From Erythrobacter sanguineus (lineage in GTDB: Bacteria; Pseudomonadota; Alphaproteobacteria; Sphingomonadales; Sphingomonadaceae), in assembly GCA_945878845.1 (NCBI GenBank), contig CAMCUB010000010.1, positions 33,455 through 97,454 on the forward strand: a stretch of 64,000 nt of DNA, read 5' to 3'. Each line of letters starts with the position of its first letter. The first letter of the stretch is position 1. This document shows, piece after piece, positions 27,004-35,150 of this stretch. The notes beneath the pieces were generated by a model. That model did no database searches. It was not told the DNA's origin and saw nothing but the letters and a program-made list of their open reading frames with translations. The position numbers and the translations under genes are program-made.

Positions 27004-27957
27004 ATGACCACGCTCCCCGTCGCCGTCGTGCAAGCCGCCCCTGTCCCGCTCGATTTCCAGGGCGGGATCGACAAGGCCGTGGCCTTCGCCCGCGCGGCGG
27101 TGGAGAGCGGCGCGAAGGTCGTCGCCTTCGGACAAACCTTTCTGGGCGGCTATCCCTTGTGGCTCGACGAGGCCCCCGGCGCAGCCTTGTGGGATCACCC
27201 CGGGTCAAAGGCGCTGCACCGGATCATGCTCGAACAGGCGGTGGTCGCCAATGACGAGCGGTTGCTGCCCTTGCAGGAACTGGCCGACGCGAGCGGCGCG
27301 ATCATCTCCATCGGCGCGCATGAGCGGGTGCGGCGCAGCCTTGTCAACAACCAGCTGACCTTCCGCCCCGGCCTGCCGGTGCTCGACCACCGCAAGCTGG
27401 TCCCGACCCACGGCGAGCGCCTGATCTGGACGCGCGGCGATGGCTCGACGCTGGGGGGGCATCAGGCCGAATGGGGCCGGCTCGGCACACTGATCTGCTG
27501 GGAACACTGGATGCCGCTCGCCCGCGCGGCGATGCATAATCTGGGCGAGGATGTGCATGTCGCGGCATGGCCGACCGTGCGCGAGAGCCACCAGATTGCC
27601 TCAAGGCACTATGCGATGGAGGGGCGGTGCTTTGTGCTGGCGGCGGGGCTGGTGCAGGTGAAGGACGATCTGCTGGACGGGCTAGAGCGGGTGGGCGGTA
27701 ACGCCGCCGCGCGTGAATTGCTCGACGCGATCCCCGGCGATGTGCTCAACCGCGGCGGCTCGCTGATCGCCGCCCCCGACACCCGTGTGATCGTGCAGGC
27801 GGGCGAGGGGGAGGATACTTTGCTGGCCGAGCTTGATCTTGCCGAAGTTGGCGAGGGGCTGACCAACCTCGACACCGACGGGCATTATGCGCGGCCTGAT
27901 GTGTTCGAGCTGACGGTCGATACGCGGGAGAAGGATGGGGTGGTGTGGGGACAATGA
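27004..27957 (+). CDS. Nitrilase-superfamily protein with Gln in place of the catalytic Glu
   Basis: 317 residues from ATG 27004 (GTG 26995 is possible). The carbon-nitrogen hydrolase fold is clear, with KLVPTHGERLIWTRGDG supplying the catalytic Lys131 and GTLICWEHWMPLAR the nucleophile Cys165, both typical of aliphatic nitrilases. The first catalytic segment reads AFGQTFLGGYP: Gln44 (CAA, 27133-27135) stands where family members have Glu (usually PETF or GETF). A single base change would explain it. Either activity is lost or altered, or the base is an error. The gene lies between the TIGR04222 gene and an AT-rich membrane-protein gene. Confidence 0.85.
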   Translation: MTTLPVAVVQAAPVPLDFQGGIDKAVAFARAAVESGAKVVAFGQTFLGGYPLWLDEAPGAALWDHPGSKALHRIMLEQAVVANDERLLPLQELADASGAIISIGAHERVRRSLVNNQLTFRPGLPVLDHRKLVPTHGERLIWTRGDGSTLGGHQAEWGRLGTLICWEHWMPLARAAMHNLGEDVHVAAWPTVRESHQIASRHYAMEGRCFVLAAGLVQVKDDLLDGLERVGGNAAARELLDAIPGDVLNRGGSLIAAPDTRVIVQAGEGEDTLLAELDLAEVGEGLTNLDTDGHYARPDVFELTVDTREKDGVVWGQ

Positions 27958-28361
27958 TCTCGGCCTCCCAATTAGAAATTCTTGCTGCCGCAGCCGGACC
28001 GACTGAATTTTCGTTCGACGGTGGCGCTGACCAATGGCGGGTAGACGTCCTGGCGTCCGTGTTTGATGGATTGATCTTGCTTCCGTTCGCGCTGCTTTTC
28101 GTCTGCGGCATTAAACGATTGAAATTAAACCGCTGGCTTCCTTTGACAGCAGCATTGGCTACTGTTCTGGCTGTGATTACCTCGAGTCTCATGCATGAGT
28201 TTATCTATCCGATCTTCATGTATAGAAATTATATTATCGAAAAAATTGGCTTTCACAGGTTTGAGTACCTGCTGATGCCCGGACTTTTCGTCTGCTTCAT
28301 GGGAGCATTGGCTCTCTCATTCTTGTGCAGACGTCGTGAGTCGATCGGGGCATTCGAATGA
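27954..28361 (+). CDS. Hypothetical AT-rich membrane protein
   Basis: 135 residues from ATG 27954, which overlaps the nitrilase stop (ATGA). Three membrane segments are likely (about 41-58, 66-85 and 107-126). Composition differs sharply from the neighbours: 17 of the 60 bases at 28201-28260 are G or C, and codons such as ATA and TTA, rare elsewhere here, occur. No family recognised. Its stop overlaps the trmD start. Composition and position suggest recent acquisition into the rimM-trmD interval. Confidence 0.65.
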   Translation: MISASQLEILAAAAGPTEFSFDGGADQWRVDVLASVFDGLILLPFALLFVCGIKRLKLNRWLPLTAALATVLAVITSSLMHEFIYPIFMYRNYIIEKIGFHRFEYLLMPGLFVCFMGALALSFLCRRRESIGAFE

Positions 28362-29101
28362 CCTTCGCCGCCACCATCCTCACGCTCTACCCGGAGATGT
28401 TCCCCGGGCCGCTCGGCGCCTCGCTCGCGGGGCGTGCCATGGCCGAGGGCAAGTGGGCCTTCGAGACTGTGCAGATCCGCGACTTCGCCACCGACAAGCA
28501 CCGCAACGTCGATGATACGCCCGCAGGCGGCGGGGCGGGGATGGTGCTCAAGTGCGATGTTCTGGCGCGGGCGCTGGACAGCGCGCCTGCCGCCGGACGC
28601 CCCATCCTCGCCATGACTCCGCGCGGCAAACCCATCACCCAAGCCCGCATCCGCGAACTCGCCCAAGGCCCCGGTGTCATCATCCTGTGCGGGCGGTTCG
28701 AGGGCTTCGACGAACGCCTGTTCGAAGCCCGGCCCGAGATCGAGCAGGTCTCCCTTGCCGACATCGTGCTCTCGGGCGGCGAGATGGCAGCGCTCACCGT
28801 GCTTGATGCTTGCATTCGGCTGCTTCCCGGAGTAATGGGCGCGCCTTCCAGCGGAGCCGAGGAGTCGTACGAAAACGGCCTCCTCGAATATCCGCACTAT
28901 ACCCGACCTCAGGAATGGGAAGGGCGCACGATCCCTGAAGTGCTGCGATCGGGGGATCATGCGAAGATCGCTGGCTGGCGCAAGCTGCAAAGCGAGAACG
29001 ACACACGGTCACGCAGGCCGGACTTGTGGGAGCGCTATGAGGGTGCTCGGGTCCAGCCTGCCTCTGGCGCGCGGCGCAAAACTAAGGAACCGGACCAGTG
29101 A
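28358..29101 (+). CDS. trmD: tRNA (guanine-N1)-methyltransferase
   Basis: 247 residues. SPOUT-fold enzyme that makes m1G37 with S-adenosylmethionine. Motifs [40 protein letters not shown] and [12 protein letters not shown] (knot region) are present. ATG 28358 overlaps the preceding stop, and its own TGA overlaps the rplS GTG, so it is read as part of one message. Confidence 0.97.
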   Translation: MTFAATILTLYPEMFPGPLGASLAGRAMAEGKWAFETVQIRDFATDKHRNVDDTPAGGGAGMVLKCDVLARALDSAPAAGRPILAMTPRGKPITQARIRELAQGPGVIILCGRFEGFDERLFEARPEIEQVSLADIVLSGGEMAALTVLDACIRLLPGVMGAPSSGAEESYENGLLEYPHYTRPQEWEGRTIPEVLRSGDHAKIAGWRKLQSENDTRSRRPDLWERYEGARVQPASGARRKTKEPDQ

Positions 29102-29466
29102 ACCTGATCCAGCAGATTGAAGCCGAAGAAATCGCCAAGTCCGGCAAGGACATCCCCGAATTCCGCGCAGGCGACACCGTGCGCGTCGGCGTGAAGGTGA
29201 AGGAAGGCAACCGCGAGCGTATCCAGGCCTATGAAGGCGTTGTGATCGCCCGCTCGAACCGCGGCATGGGTTCGAACTTCACCGTGCGCAAGATGAGCTT
29301 CGGCGAGGGCGTCGAGCGCGTCTTCCCGCTCTACTCGCCGATCGTCGAAAGCATCACCGTGGTCCGCCGCGGCGTGGTGCGTCGCGCCAAGCTCTATTAC
29401 CTGCGCGGCCGCACCGGCAAGAGCGCACGTATCGTCGAGCGCAAGATGAACGCGCCCAAGGCGTAA
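29098..29466 (+). CDS. rplS: 50S ribosomal protein L19
   Basis: 122 residues from GTG 29098 overlapping the trmD stop. L19 signature [20 protein letters not shown] and [15 protein letters not shown], with basic C-terminus ([18 protein letters not shown]). Sits at the 30S-50S bridge. Last gene of the rpsP block; terminator follows at 29490-29520. Confidence 0.97.
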   Translation: MNLIQQIEAEEIAKSGKDIPEFRAGDTVRVGVKVKEGNRERIQAYEGVVIARSNRGMGSNFTVRKMSFGEGVERVFPLYSPIVESITVVRRGVVRRAKLYYLRGRTGKSARIVERKMNAPKA

Positions 29467-29489
29467 GGCTTCATCGCCAGCAATTCGCG

Positions 29490-29520
29490 AAGGGCGGTTC
29501 CGCAAGGGACCGCCCTTTTC
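29490..29520. terminator. Intrinsic terminator after rplS
   Basis: Stem AAGGGCGGTTCC / GGGACCGCCCTT with a GCAA-like loop, followed by TTTTC. Same style as the stems at 13316 and 43977. Confidence 0.8.
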
Positions 29521-29548
29521 GTTTGGGGCTTTGCATTCCCGCCAGATT

Positions 29549-29629
29549 CTCGTCATTGCGGGCAACCGATAGGTTGCGCGGCAATCCATGGCGGACCCTG
29601 GATTGCTTCGCTTCGCTCGCAATGACGAG
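29549..29629. repeat. REP-like palindromic element
   Basis: An 81-bp imperfect inverted repeat. The ends CTCGTCATTGCG and CGCAATGACGAG are complementary, and inside them GCAATCCA and TGGATTGC pair around GGCGGACCC. The right half reads TTGCTTCGCTTCGCTCGC, the hallmark of a small palindromic repeat scattered through many alphaproteobacterial genomes. It lies between the rplS terminator and the S9 peptidase start. Confidence 0.8.
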
Positions 29630-29641
29630 GTTGAACTTGAA

Positions 29642-31864
29642 ATGCGTTCGCTGCTTTTTGCTGCCGCCTTGCTGTCTGCTCCCGCAATGGCGGAGGATGC
29701 CGTGACCACCGAAGCCCCCACCCTCACTTTCGAGCGCGTCTTTGCCTCCCCCGGCCTTGATGGCCCCGCGCCGCGGCAGGTGAAGCTCTCACCCGACGGG
29801 CGCTTCCTCACCCTGCTGCGCAACCGCGCCGATGACCGCGACCGTTATGACCTGTGGGGCTACGACATCGAGACCCGCGAGTGGCGGATGCTCGTGGACT
29901 CCGAGAAACTCGGCAGCGGGCGCGAGCTCTCCGAGGACGAGAAGATGCAGCGCGAGCGCGCGCGGGTCGGCAGTCTCAAGGGGATCATTAGCTACCAGTG
30001 GGCGAGCGACGGCGCGGGCGTGCTGGTGCCGCTGGACGGCGACCTGTTTCTGGCGAAGCTCGACGGCACCGTCACCCGCCTGACCGACACCGAGGGGACG
30101 GAACTCAACCCCAAGCTCTCCAGCAAGGGCGCATACGTCAGCTTCGTGCGCGACCGGCGGCTGTGGGTCGGCCCGGTCGGCGGCGAGGCGCAGCCCATCA
30201 CGCCTGCTGGCGAGGCCGAGACGATCCGCTGGGGCGAGGCCGAATTCGTCGCGCAGGAGGAAATGGCGCGCCTGCAAGGCTATTGGTGGAGCCCCGACGA
30301 CAGCCGCATCGTCGTCCAGCGCACCGACGAGGCCGCGGTGGGTGTCGTCACGCGAGCGGCGATCGGCGCGAAGGGCACCAAGGTCTTCGATCAGCGCTAT
30401 CCGGCGGCGGGCACCGACAATGCGGTGGTCGAACTGTTCGTGATGAAACCCGATGGCTCGGGCAGCGTGAAGGTCGACCTCGGGCTCGACCTCGACATCT
30501 ATGTCGCCCGCGTCGACTGGGCGCCTGACGGCAGCGCAATCTACGTCCAAAGGCAGGACCGCGCGCAGACCCGGATCGACATGCTCAAGGTCGATCCGGC
30601 CACGGGCTCCGCGCAGGTCTGGTTCACCGAGAACGCCGCGCGGCCCGATTACTGGATCAACCTCTCGGACAACTACCGCTTCCTCAAGGACGGCAGCCTG
30701 CTGTGGTGGTCCGAGCGCGACGGGTTCGGGCACTTCTACCGCTATGCCGATGGCCAATGGGTGCAGCTCACAAGCGGCGCCTTCTCTACCTCGGCGATGG
30801 TCGGGGTGGACGAGGCGGCGGGCACCTTCACCTATCAGGCGACCTCCGACGTCCTCACCCAGCAGATCTATCGCGCCCGTCTCGATGGGACGGGCGAGCC
30901 CGAACTGCTCACCGATCCCGCCTTCACCAACAGCGCCAGCATGGATGGCGCAGGCCGCCTGCTCTATGTCAGCCGCTCGGGCGCCAACCAGCCGCCGCAG
31001 TCCTACCTCGCGACGCCCGACGGCAGCCGTGTCGCCTGGATCGAGGAGAACCGGGTCGAGGGCGAACACCCCTACGCGCCCTTCCTCGCCAGCCATGTAA
31101 CGCCCGAATACGGCACCATCGCCGCTGAAGATGGCACGCCGCTGCACTGGATGATGCTGCGGCCGAAGATGGAGCCGGGCAAGCGCTACCCGGTATTCTT
31201 GCTGCACTATGGCGGCCCCGGGCCGCAAATGGTGACGAAGGGCTGGGGCGGGGCACTCGCTCAGGCGATTGTCGACAAGGGCTACATCTTCTTCCAGCTC
31301 GACAATCGCGGCTCGGCCAATCGCGGCGTGGATTTCGAACAGCCGCTCTACCGCGCGATGGGCGGGGCCGAGGTGCGCGACCAGAAGACCGGCGCTCTGT
31401 TCCTGAAGAGCCTCGACTATGTCGACCCCGCCAAGATCGCCACCTATGGCTGGTCCTATGGCGGCTACATGACGCTGAAGATGCTCGAGGCCGATCCGGG
31501 GCTTTACGCCGCGGGCATTGCGGGCGCGCCAGTGACCCGCTGGGAGCTCTACGACACTCACTACACCGAGCGCTACATGGGCGACCCGCGGGAAGTGCCC
31601 GAGGCTTACGCGAAAGCGAGCGCCATCCCTGAGGCCACCAAGATCGCCGATCCGCTCCTGCTGATCCACGGCATGGCCGACGACAACGTGATCTTCGAGA
31701 ATTCTTCGGAGCTCATCAGCGTCCTGCAGGAGAGCAACACGCCCTTCGAGATGATGCTCTACCCCGGCTACACCCACCGCGTCTCGGGCCCGAAGATCGG
31801 CCCGCATGTGTGGAACGGCATCTTCCGCTTTCTCGCGGCGCACGGGGTAACGCCTCCGGAATAG
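29642..31864 (+). CDS. S9-family (DPP IV-like) prolyl oligopeptidase, exported
   Basis: 740 residues from ATG 29642. Signal peptide MRSLLFAAALLSAPAMA, then a beta-propeller domain (about 40-490) and an alpha/beta-hydrolase domain. Catalytic triad: Ser605 in GWSYGGY, Asp680 in MADDNV, His712 in GYTHRV. DPP IV-type proteins remove X-Pro dipeptides from peptide N-termini in the periplasm. The GLU motif (QEEMARLQGYWWSP) that binds the substrate amino terminus is present. In-frame start at 29588 lies in the palindromic repeat and is rejected. Confidence 0.93.
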   Translation: MRSLLFAAALLSAPAMAEDAVTTEAPTLTFERVFASPGLDGPAPRQVKLSPDGRFLTLLRNRADDRDRYDLWGYDIETREWRMLVDSEKLGSGRELSEDEKMQRERARVGSLKGIISYQWASDGAGVLVPLDGDLFLAKLDGTVTRLTDTEGTELNPKLSSKGAYVSFVRDRRLWVGPVGGEAQPITPAGEAETIRWGEAEFVAQEEMARLQGYWWSPDDSRIVVQRTDEAAVGVVTRAAIGAKGTKVFDQRYPAAGTDNAVVELFVMKPDGSGSVKVDLGLDLDIYVARVDWAPDGSAIYVQRQDRAQTRIDMLKVDPATGSAQVWFTENAARPDYWINLSDNYRFLKDGSLLWWSERDGFGHFYRYADGQWVQLTSGAFSTSAMVGVDEAAGTFTYQATSDVLTQQIYRARLDGTGEPELLTDPAFTNSASMDGAGRLLYVSRSGANQPPQSYLATPDGSRVAWIEENRVEGEHPYAPFLASHVTPEYGTIAAEDGTPLHWMMLRPKMEPGKRYPVFLLHYGGPGPQMVTKGWGGALAQAIVDKGYIFFQLDNRGSANRGVDFEQPLYRAMGGAEVRDQKTGALFLKSLDYVDPAKIATYGWSYGGYMTLKMLEADPGLYAAGIAGAPVTRWELYDTHYTERYMGDPREVPEAYAKASAIPEATKIADPLLLIHGMADDNVIFENSSELISVLQESNTPFEMMLYPGYTHRVSGPKIGPHVWNGIFRFLAAHGVTPPE

Positions 31865-31908
31865 GGCGCGAATAGGGCCGGAATAGGTCTGCACGGCGAC
31901 GATAGCGG

Positions 31909-31936
31909 TTGCGCTTGGCGCACCCGTCGCTATCTC
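31909..31936 (+). promoter_or_regulatory. Promoter-like element of asd
   Basis: TTGCGC (31909-31914) and TATCTC (31931-31936) with 16 bases between, followed by AGGAG at 31952 before the GTG start. GATAGCG (31901) and CGCTATC (31928) form an inverted repeat around it. Moderate match only. Confidence 0.4.
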
Positions 31937-31964
31937 GCACCTGCAAAACACAGGAGAATGCCAA

Positions 31965-32990
31965 GTGGGTTACCGGGTGGCAGTGGTCGGCGCGACCGGG
32001 AATGTCGGGCGCGAGATGATGCAGGTCTTGGCCGAACGCGAGTTTCCGTGCGACGAGGTCGCTGCGGTCGCATCGTCGCGGTCGACCGGCAGCGAGGTCG
32101 AGTTCGGTGACACCGGCAAGATGCTCAAGTGCAAGAACATTGAGCATTTCGACTTTGCCGGTTGGGACATTGCGCTGTTCGCGGCAGGCTCCGGCCCGGC
32201 CAAGGAATATGCACCCAAGGCGGCCGCCGCTGGGTGCGTCGTGATCGATAATTCCTCGCTCTACCGCATGGATCCGGACGTGCCCCTCGTGGTGCCCGAG
32301 GTGAACCCCGATGCGATCGATGGCTACAAGGCCCGCAACATTATCGCCAACCCCAACTGCTCGACCGCGCAGCTGGTGGTGGCCCTGAAGCCCCTGCATG
32401 ATGCCGCGACGATCAAGCGCGTGGTGGTCTCGACCTATCAATCCACCTCTGGCGCAGGCAAGGCGGGGATGGACGAGCTGTTCCAGCAGAGCCGCGCGAT
32501 TTTCGTCGGTGATCCGGTCGAACCGCACAAGTTCACCAAACAGATCGCCTTCAACGTCATTCCGCATATCGATGTCTTTCTCGACGACGGCTCGACCAAG
32601 GAAGAGTGGAAGATGGTGGTCGAGACCAAGAAGATCCTCGACCCCAAGATCAAGCTGACCGCGACCTGTGTGCGCGTACCGGTGTTCGTCGGCCACTCGG
32701 AGGCGGTCAACATCGAGTTCGAGAACGAGCTCAGCGCCGAAGCGGCGATGGACATCTTGCGGGAAGCGCCCGGCGTCATGCTGATCGACAAGCGCGAGGA
32801 CGGCGGATACATCACTCCAATCGAATGCGTCGGCGATGCGGCAACCTTCGTCAGCCGCGTGCGCGAGGATCCGACGGTTGAGAACGGGCTCACCATCTGG
32901 GTGGTCTCGGACAACCTCAGGAAGGGCGCGGCCTTGAACGCGGTGCAGATCGCCGAACTGCTCGGCCGCCGCCATCTGAAGAAGGGATAA
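31965..32990 (+). CDS. asd: Aspartate-semialdehyde dehydrogenase
   Basis: 341 residues from GTG 31965, with AGGAG at good spacing. Reduces aspartyl phosphate to the semialdehyde in the path to lysine, DAP, threonine and methionine. NADP-binding GATGNVGREM at the start, nucleophile Cys in NPNCSTAQ, and the substrate-binding RVPVFVGHSEAVN. Length is normal. The next gene is a lipoprotein six bases downstream. Confidence 0.97.
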   Translation: MGYRVAVVGATGNVGREMMQVLAEREFPCDEVAAVASSRSTGSEVEFGDTGKMLKCKNIEHFDFAGWDIALFAAGSGPAKEYAPKAAAAGCVVIDNSSLYRMDPDVPLVVPEVNPDAIDGYKARNIIANPNCSTAQLVVALKPLHDAATIKRVVVSTYQSTSGAGKAGMDELFQQSRAIFVGDPVEPHKFTKQIAFNVIPHIDVFLDDGSTKEEWKMVVETKKILDPKIKLTATCVRVPVFVGHSEAVNIEFENELSAEAAMDILREAPGVMLIDKREDGGYITPIECVGDAATFVSRVREDPTVENGLTIWVVSDNLRKGAALNAVQIAELLGRRHLKKG

Positions 32991-32995
32991 GGCCG

Positions 32996-33562
32996 ATGCG
33001 TCTTGCTCTCATCGCGCTTGCCGCAACTCTGGCGCTTACGGCCTGCGACATTGGCGGTACGCCCGAACCTGCGGAGACGCCGGGCGCTGACGCAGGGCAG
33101 GTGCCCGCGGCCGCCAACGCTGTCGCGCTGCGGACTGACGGCGTGAGTGCAGGCGCGGAGAGCTTCTTCTTCGCTGCCGGGAAAACCGAAGTCGAAGCCG
33201 CGCTCACCAAGACTCTGGGCGCGGCGCTGCGCAGCGGCGAGAACGGCGAATGCGGCGCCGGGCCGATGACCTTCACCGATTACGCCGGCGGCCTCACTGC
33301 GCATTTTCAGGACGGCAAGCTCGTCGGGTGGAACTGGCACCTGCCGCAGGATGGCGACCGGGCAGCAACCGGCAGCGTCAGCCTTGCGGGCGCGGTCCAG
33401 ATCGGAAGCCCACGCGCGGCCGTCGAAGCCGCTCCGGGCTTCGCCAAGGTCGAGGACAGCACGCTCGGCGAGGAGTTCACGCTTTCCGGGGGGATGGGCG
33501 GGTTCATCACCGGCGACCGGGTCGAGATGCTCTACGCCGGGACGCAGTGCTTCTTCCGCTGA
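32996..33562 (+). CDS. Hypothetical lipoprotein
   Basis: 188 residues. Lipoprotein signal MRLALIALAATLALTAC with lipobox LTAC (Cys17), then a Pro/Ala/Glu-rich linker and a soluble domain with two Cys (GECGAG; TQCFF). The middle part (LTKTLGAALRSGENGECGAG) is repeat-free and has no recognised family, though its shape resembles small beta-rich envelope lipoproteins. It follows asd closely and may share its transcript. Confidence 0.7.
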   Translation: MRLALIALAATLALTACDIGGTPEPAETPGADAGQVPAAANAVALRTDGVSAGAESFFFAAGKTEVEAALTKTLGAALRSGENGECGAGPMTFTDYAGGLTAHFQDGKLVGWNWHLPQDGDRAATGSVSLAGAVQIGSPRAAVEAAPGFAKVEDSTLGEEFTLSGGMGGFITGDRVEMLYAGTQCFFR

Positions 33563-35149
33563 TTACTCCGACAGCGTCACCGGCCCCGCGGGCCTTGCGT
33601 TCTTCCGCATCAGCAGCGCGAGCGGCGCGGCGGCGAGGGTGATCCACATCATCAGCCAGAAATCGTCGATATAGGCGATCATCGCCGCTTGGCGGTTCAC
33701 CTCTGCGTCAATCAGCGTCATCGCGGTGTCGCCCAGCGCCTGGAAGCGATCGGTGGCCGAGAAATCGATCAGGCTTCCGGTTGCGGCGGTGACGTTGGCG
33801 CCGAGGTCTGCGTGGCTCGTCTGGATGTTGCGCGCGAGCAGCACCGTCATCCACGCGATCCCGGCCGACGCGCCCAGCGAGCGGAACAGGTTGAGGAGGC
33901 TCGACCCGTCGGTGCGAAGGGCCGGGCTGAGGGTGGCGAAGGCGCTCACCTGCAAGGGAATAAAGACGAGGCCCATGCCGAGGCCCTGCAGCAGGCCGCT
34001 GACGATCACGTGCGTCTCGTCCACTTCGAGCGACCAATGCGCCATCTGCCAGAGCGAGAAGGCGCAAATCAGGAAGCCGCTAACCACTACCGGGCGCGCG
34101 TCGACCCCGCGGCGCATCAACAACCCCGAAACCTGCATCGAGACGAGAATGCCCACCCCGCGCGGCATAAGCACGATGCCGGTGTCGATCACGCCGTAGC
34201 CGAACAGATTCTGGAGCATCGGGGGGAGCAGCGCCATCACTGCGAACATCACGATCCCGATCACGATCATGAAGGCGAGCGCGATGGCGAAGTTGCGGTC
34301 GGCGAAGAGCGAGCGGTCGAACATCGGCGCGGGCGCGGCGGCGAAGTGGATCACCACCATCCATGTCGCCGACAGGGTGAGCAGCAGGTAGATCCAGATC
34401 TCGCCCGAGGCGAGCCAATCGACATGCCCGCCGCGATCGAGCATCAGCTGGAACGCGGCGAGCGCGACCGCGAGCAGCAGGAAGCCGGTCAGGTCAAAGC
34501 GCCGCGCGCGACGCGGGCGCCTCGGCAGGTAGGCGATCAGGATTGCGAGCGAGGCAAGGCCCACGGGCAGGTTCACGAAGAACACCCAGCGCCAGTTGGC
34601 AGTCTCGGTCAGCCAGCCGCCCAAAATGGGGCCGAGGATCGGGCCGATCATGATCCCCATCCCCCATACCGCCATGATCTGCGGATGACGCGAAGGGCGG
34701 GTGGCGTCGAGCATGAAGGACTGCGAGAGCGGCGCAATGAAGGCCCCGGCGACACCTTGGAGCGCGCGGAATGCGACCATCTCCTCGAGGTTCTGGGCGA
34801 TCCCGCACAGCATCGAGGCGAGGATGAACCCGGCGACCGAGCCGATGAACAGCAGCCGTGCTCCGATCCGGTCGGCGAGCCAGCCGGTGAGTGGCAGGGC
34901 GACCGCCGAGGCGATGATGTAGCTCGTCAACACCCAGGTCACGGTATCGACCGTCGCCCCCAGCGAGGATTGCATATGGGGCAGGGCAACATTGGCGATG
35001 GTGGTGTCGAGGATCTGGAGCAGCGAGGCCGCCATCACCCCGACGATCATCAGCGGATAGTTGCGCGATTCCAGCTCGGCGACATCGGGGCGCGGCGCAG
35101 CGGGCGGGGCGGGCAGCGATCCTGCGGCAGGCGCGGCCTGGCTCGCCAT
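33563..35149 (-). CDS. emrB: DHA2-family multidrug efflux permease (EmrB/QacA type)
   Basis: 528 residues with 14 predicted membrane helices. MFS motif A-like GWLADRIGARLLF and the motif C-like region GPILGPILGGWLTE are present, as is the early LDTTIANVALPHMQ. It exports hydrophobic drugs by proton antiport through an outer-membrane channel, with the HlyD-type partner emrA just upstream (one-base gap). Last gene of marR-emrA-emrB. No TolC gene is in the window. Confidence 0.93.
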   Translation of the reverse strand: MASQAAPAAGSLPAPPAAPRPDVAELESRNYPLMIVGVMAASLLQILDTTIANVALPHMQSSLGATVDTVTWVLTSYIIASAVALPLTGWLADRIGARLLFIGSVAGFILASMLCGIAQNLEEMVAFRALQGVAGAFIAPLSQSFMLDATRPSRHPQIMAVWGMGIMIGPILGPILGGWLTETANWRWVFFVNLPVGLASLAILIAYLPRRPRRARRFDLTGFLLLAVALAAFQLMLDRGGHVDWLASGEIWIYLLLTLSATWMVVIHFAAAPAPMFDRSLFADRNFAIALAFMIVIGIVMFAVMALLPPMLQNLFGYGVIDTGIVLMPRGVGILVSMQVSGLLMRRGVDARPVVVSGFLICAFSLWQMAHWSLEVDETHVIVSGLLQGLGMGLVFIPLQVSAFATLSPALRTDGSSLLNLFRSLGASAGIAWMTVLLARNIQTSHADLGANVTAATGSLIDFSATDRFQALGDTAMTLIDAEVNRQAAMIAYIDDFWLMMWITLAAAPLALLMRKNARPAGPVTLSE

Positions 35150-35150
35150 T

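Noticed and set aside
29588..29641. N-terminal extension of the S9 peptidase
   Set aside because: It lies in the palindromic repeat and precedes a complete signal peptide starting at 29642.
29789..31951. 720-codon open frame on the minus strand
   Set aside because: Antisense to the S9 peptidase, whose catalytic triad and signal peptide are clear; the minus-strand translation has no motif.
31865..31964. Lysine riboswitch before asd
   Set aside because: The gap is only 100 bases and shows a simple inverted repeat around a promoter-like element, far too short for a lysine aptamer.
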